Positions 22,170 through 24,890 of a stretch of DNA of 24,890 bases are shown in pieces (within the stretch, counting starts at the first letter, position 1; each line of letters starts with the position of its first letter). The notes beneath the pieces are model-generated. The model was not told where the DNA came from. It saw nothing but the letters and a program-made list of their open reading frames with translations, and did not search any database. The DNA is taken from the NCBI GenBank assembly GCA_964568815.1, contig CAZMRY010000013.1, forward strand, positions 1 to 24,890. The letters run 5' to 3'. A program made the position numbers and the translations under genes. This stretch comes from RGIG8700 sp964568815. Lineage in GTDB: Bacteria > Bacillota > Clostridia > RGIG6154.

Positions 22170-24791
22170 ATGTCAAAAATTTCAAAAATAGTTTCATATG
22201 CTCTGGCTATGATTCTTGCCTTTGGAATATTTACACCTGTTATGGCGTACAGCGTGGCAGACGATGTTAAAGGCACAGCTTTTGAAGAAGCTGCTGCAAC
22301 ACTCGGTGCACTGGACATTATGATTGGTGATGACAAAGGCGACTTCAGACCGGACGATACTGTTACAAGAGCGGAATTTGCTAAAATTGCAGTTCACCTC
22401 TTAGGACTTTCAGATGTTGCTGAAAGCTCAAAAGAAGTTTCAAAGTATCCCGATGTAAGCGTTGACCACTGGGCAAACGGTTATATCAATGTTGCAACAG
22501 CACAAGGTCTTATTATCGGTGACGATACAGGCACATTCAGACCTGAAGACGGTATTTCATACCAGGAAGCAAACACTATATTAATCAGACTTTTAGGTTA
22601 TGAAAAGCTTGCTTTAAACAAGGGTGGCTACCCAACAGGTTACCTTGTACAGGCTAACGACATCGGTCTTACTAAAAAAGCAAGTGCATCAGGCGTTAAA
22701 GGCTGTTCAAGAGGCATAACAGCACAGCTTGCATTCAACGCACTTACAATCAACCTTATGGAAGCTACAGGCTACACAGACGGTAACCTTTCTTACGAAG
22801 TTACAGAGAAAACAATTCTTGAAAACAAATTAAATGTTGAAAAGAAAACAGGCACAGTTACAGCAACAGATGTTACAAGTCTTTCAGGCGGCAGTGCACT
22901 TGATGATGGCAGAGTTGAATTTGACGGTAAAGACATTTTCTTTACAGGCGTATCAAAAGCAGACAGACTTTTAGGCAGATTTGTAACCTACTATGTTAAA
23001 ACAGAAGAAAATGGCGACAAAACTGTTATTCTTGCAAGAGCGGACGAAAGCAAAAACAATATTATAACAATTGATGTTTCTGATTTAACAAAAGAAATTA
23101 CAAAAGATTCAACATCTATTTTCTACAAAGAAAACGAAGATGCAACTGAAGAAGAATTACTCCTTGGCGACGGCTTTAAAGTAGTTTACAATGACAAATA
23201 CGCAAAAGAACTTACAAACCCTAAAACAGGCACAATCACACTTATTGACTCAACAAGAGATAACAAGTATGACACAGTATTTATCAACGAATATGTAACT
23301 TATGTTATCGATGATGTTTCAACAGCCGGTAAAAAGGTTTATGACAAATATGAAAAGACAGCACTTGACCTTAACACAGACAAAAACAAAAACCTCATTG
23401 TAATCCTTGAAGATGCAAACGGAAGCGAAGTTAAGTTTGAAGACCTTAAAGAATGGACAGTTCTCTCAGTTTACAAAAACACAGACTATATCAGAGCAGT
23501 TGTTTCAACAGAATTTGTAACAGGCAAGCTTGACGAGCGTTCAGAGGCAGACCTTACAATTGGTATCAACGGTGAACACTATGAAATCGCTGACAACAGA
23601 GAATTCAAAGACTATACACTTGGTCTTGAGGGCACATTCTACCTTGATGCACAGGGTAAAATCGCAGCATACGATGCAGAAGTTAAAAAAGGCAGTCAGT
23701 ATGCATATATGGTAGCAGCAGGAACATCAGGCTCAATTTCAAGCTACCTTGACATTAAATTCTTCGCAGAAGACGGAAGTGTTGTAACAACAGAAGCAGC
23801 AAGCAAAATCAAAATCAACGGTACAACCTACTCAGATGCAGAAGAAGCATACAAGGCTCTCTTAAAAGACGGTAAGCTTGTTCCTCAGGTAGTTACACTT
23901 GATGTTAACGCAGAAGGAAAAATCTCTTCACTCAACATGGCAGAAGACAAAACAGCATCATTCCCAACAAGCTTTGAAAAAGATATGTTTGCCCTTAACT
24001 TCAAAGGCGAAGACTTAGTATTCAAAGCATCAGCAGGCAAGCTCACAATTATGAAAGACGGTAAAGCTACAGGTTCAATCGGTATTACAGAGGACACAAA
24101 GGTATTAATCGTACCTGCTGACTCAACAGACACAGACGAAATGGAAATCGGTTCTATAAAGAGCTTTACAGACGAAAGCAAATACAATGTTGAAGTTTTC
24201 GACATTAAAGAAGATATGACAGCAGGTCTTGTCAGAGTTACAAACATCGTATCAACAGGTAAGCTTGACTCTTCAATTGCAGTAATTGAAAAAATTTCTC
24301 TTACAAGAAATGAAGAAGATGAACAAATCCACAAGCTCACAGTTAAAGTTGACGGTGAAAGCAAAACAATTTCAACAGAAGACGACACAATCATCACAAA
24401 AGACGGCAGAACACTTAAATCAGGCGACATCATTCAGTTTACAACAAATGCCAAAGGTGAGATGGACGGCTTCACACTCCTCCTTGACTCAGAAAAAACA
24501 TCAACAGAATTCAGCACATCTTACGGTAACGACAACGAAATGGTTGTAGTTTACGGTAAGGTAGTTAAGAAATTCTCAGACTCAATCAATGTAACTGTTA
24601 ACGATCAAACAGCACAAAACTATTCAACAACCAACGCAACAGTGTTAAAGCTTGACACAGCTAAAACAACAAACAAAGTAACAGTTACAGATGCAGGCGA
24701 AATTTCCAGATGGGAAGACGAGGCAAATGAGGAAAGAGTATTTATAAGAATTTATAAAGACGAAGTAAAAGAAATCGTAATCGTAAAATAA
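22170..24791 (+). CDS. secreted S-layer homology (SLH) domain protein, 873 aa
   Basis: Exported envelope protein, paralogous to the one at 10680-13463. Signal peptide about 1-26 (ending PVMA before YS), then SLH repeats: first about 30-80 with TRAE (66-69), second about 93-145 with the variant SYQEA (130-134), third degenerate at about 153-192 (GLTKKA, AQLAFNAL, both shared with the paralogue). From about 210 on it is a Lys/Asp/Thr-rich, probably beta-rich region with no recognised catalytic motif; local matches with the paralogue run to the C terminus, both ending in a short charged stretch plus IVIVK or FVFIITD. Unlike the paralogue it has no poly-Thr linker. SLH domains suggest cell-wall anchoring; whether it forms a lattice or is a minor surface protein cannot be told. 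Confidence 0.88.
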   Translation: MSKISKIVSYALAMILAFGIFTPVMAYSVADDVKGTAFEEAAATLGALDIMIGDDKGDFRPDDTVTRAEFAKIAVHLLGLSDVAESSKEVSKYPDVSVDHWANGYINVATAQGLIIGDDTGTFRPEDGISYQEANTILIRLLGYEKLALNKGGYPTGYLVQANDIGLTKKASASGVKGCSRGITAQLAFNALTINLMEATGYTDGNLSYEVTEKTILENKLNVEKKTGTVTATDVTSLSGGSALDDGRVEFDGKDIFFTGVSKADRLLGRFVTYYVKTEENGDKTVILARADESKNNIITIDVSDLTKEITKDSTSIFYKENEDATEEELLLGDGFKVVYNDKYAKELTNPKTGTITLIDSTRDNKYDTVFINEYVTYVIDDVSTAGKKVYDKYEKTALDLNTDKNKNLIVILEDANGSEVKFEDLKEWTVLSVYKNTDYIRAVVSTEFVTGKLDERSEADLTIGINGEHYEIADNREFKDYTLGLEGTFYLDAQGKIAAYDAEVKKGSQYAYMVAAGTSGSISSYLDIKFFAEDGSVVTTEAASKIKINGTTYSDAEEAYKALLKDGKLVPQVVTLDVNAEGKISSLNMAEDKTASFPTSFEKDMFALNFKGEDLVFKASAGKLTIMKDGKATGSIGITEDTKVLIVPADSTDTDEMEIGSIKSFTDESKYNVEVFDIKEDMTAGLVRVTNIVSTGKLDSSIAVIEKISLTRNEEDEQIHKLTVKVDGESKTISTEDDTIITKDGRTLKSGDIIQFTTNAKGEMDGFTLLLDSEKTSTEFSTSYGNDNEMVVVYGKVVKKFSDSINVTVNDQTAQNYSTTNATVLKLDTAKTTNKVTVTDAGEISRWEDEANEERVFIRIYKDEVKEIVIVK

Positions 24792-24795
24792 CAAC

Positions 24796-24822
24796 AAAAA
24801 GGCTCCCCTGTGCAAGGGGAGC
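24796..24822 (-). terminator. hairpin after the second SLH gene, terminator-like on the minus strand
   Basis: GCTCCCCT (24802-24809) and AGGGGAGC (24815-24822) form an 8-bp GC-rich stem ten bases after the stop codon. The T-tract (24800-24796) is on the minus strand, so by standard rules it stops transcripts entering from the right. On the plus strand it is followed by CTAAAG and would at most protect the 3' end of the mRNA. Confidence 0.5.
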
Positions 24823-24853
24823 TAAAGTTAATGACAAACCTATATTTTTTGAC

Positions 24854-24890
24854 GATTGCTTTGCAATCTACACCTCACCACCGCCTGTCG
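24854..24890 (-). repeat. R1 palindromic repeat, copy D (inverted, cut by window edge)
   Basis: On the minus strand, GGCGGTGGTGAGGTGTA followed by the hairpin GATTGC-aaa-GCAATC (24868-24854). It matches copy A closely (there the terminal hairpin is GGTTGC/GCAACC). The TTGA-loop hairpin expected next lies outside the window. Confidence 0.65.

Noticed and set aside
23885..24433. 182-codon open frame on the minus strand inside the second SLH gene
   Set aside because: A shadow of the Ser/Thr/Asp-rich codons of the plus-strand gene; low-complexity translation and no start signals.

Overview
The window looks like a piece of a low-GC, spore-forming member of the Clostridia (Bacillota). Three things point there: a recognisable sporulation sigma factor SigG, two surface proteins with S-layer homology (SLH) domains, and strong AAGGAG-type ribosome binding sites with AGA-rich, A/T-rich codon use. 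It contains two runs of exactly 100 N. Each run is flanked by the same 55-bp sequence on both sides, the signature of a short-read (probably metagenomic) scaffold. The sequence alone does not fix the genus.

Layout. (1) 1-387: a divergent control region between a gene reading out of the window on the minus strand (first codons only) and a LysR-type regulator; it is filled with short palindromic repeats. (2) 388-9414, plus strand: lysR-type gene, then gltX-glnS-metG (Glu-, Gln- and Met-tRNA synthetases), tatD, a pair of half-size chromate-transporter-family genes and a membrane-anchored protein of unknown function, mostly overlapping or closely spaced. (3) 9473-14156, minus strand: sigG with a sigma-F/sigma-G-like promoter, a 927-residue SLH protein with its own sigma-A-like promoter and strong terminator, and a YqeY-like gene. 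(4) 14458-21481, plus strand: a tight operon murD, three tandem M42-type peptidase genes, an aconitase-family hydratase and recR, closed by a strong hairpin terminator. (5) 21541-22169: repeats and an assembly gap. (6) 22170-24791: a second, 873-residue SLH protein with the same overall plan as the first, followed by hairpins to the window edge.

How the genes fit together. Most are housekeeping: tRNA charging, peptidoglycan precursor synthesis, recombination repair, peptide turnover, envelope proteins and sporulation. The less ordinary content is (a) the third M42 gene, whose product keeps the fold-like sequence but has lost most metal-binding and catalytic residues; (b) the two full-length SLH paralogues, whose C-terminal ~650 residues I cannot assign; (c) a dense set of small palindromic repeats. 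One repeat (R2) has inserted into another (R3), leaving an 11-bp target duplication, with an intact empty site elsewhere in the window; another (R1) supplies the ribosome binding site of recR. I saw no CRISPR array, tRNA or rRNA gene, complete transposase or defence system.
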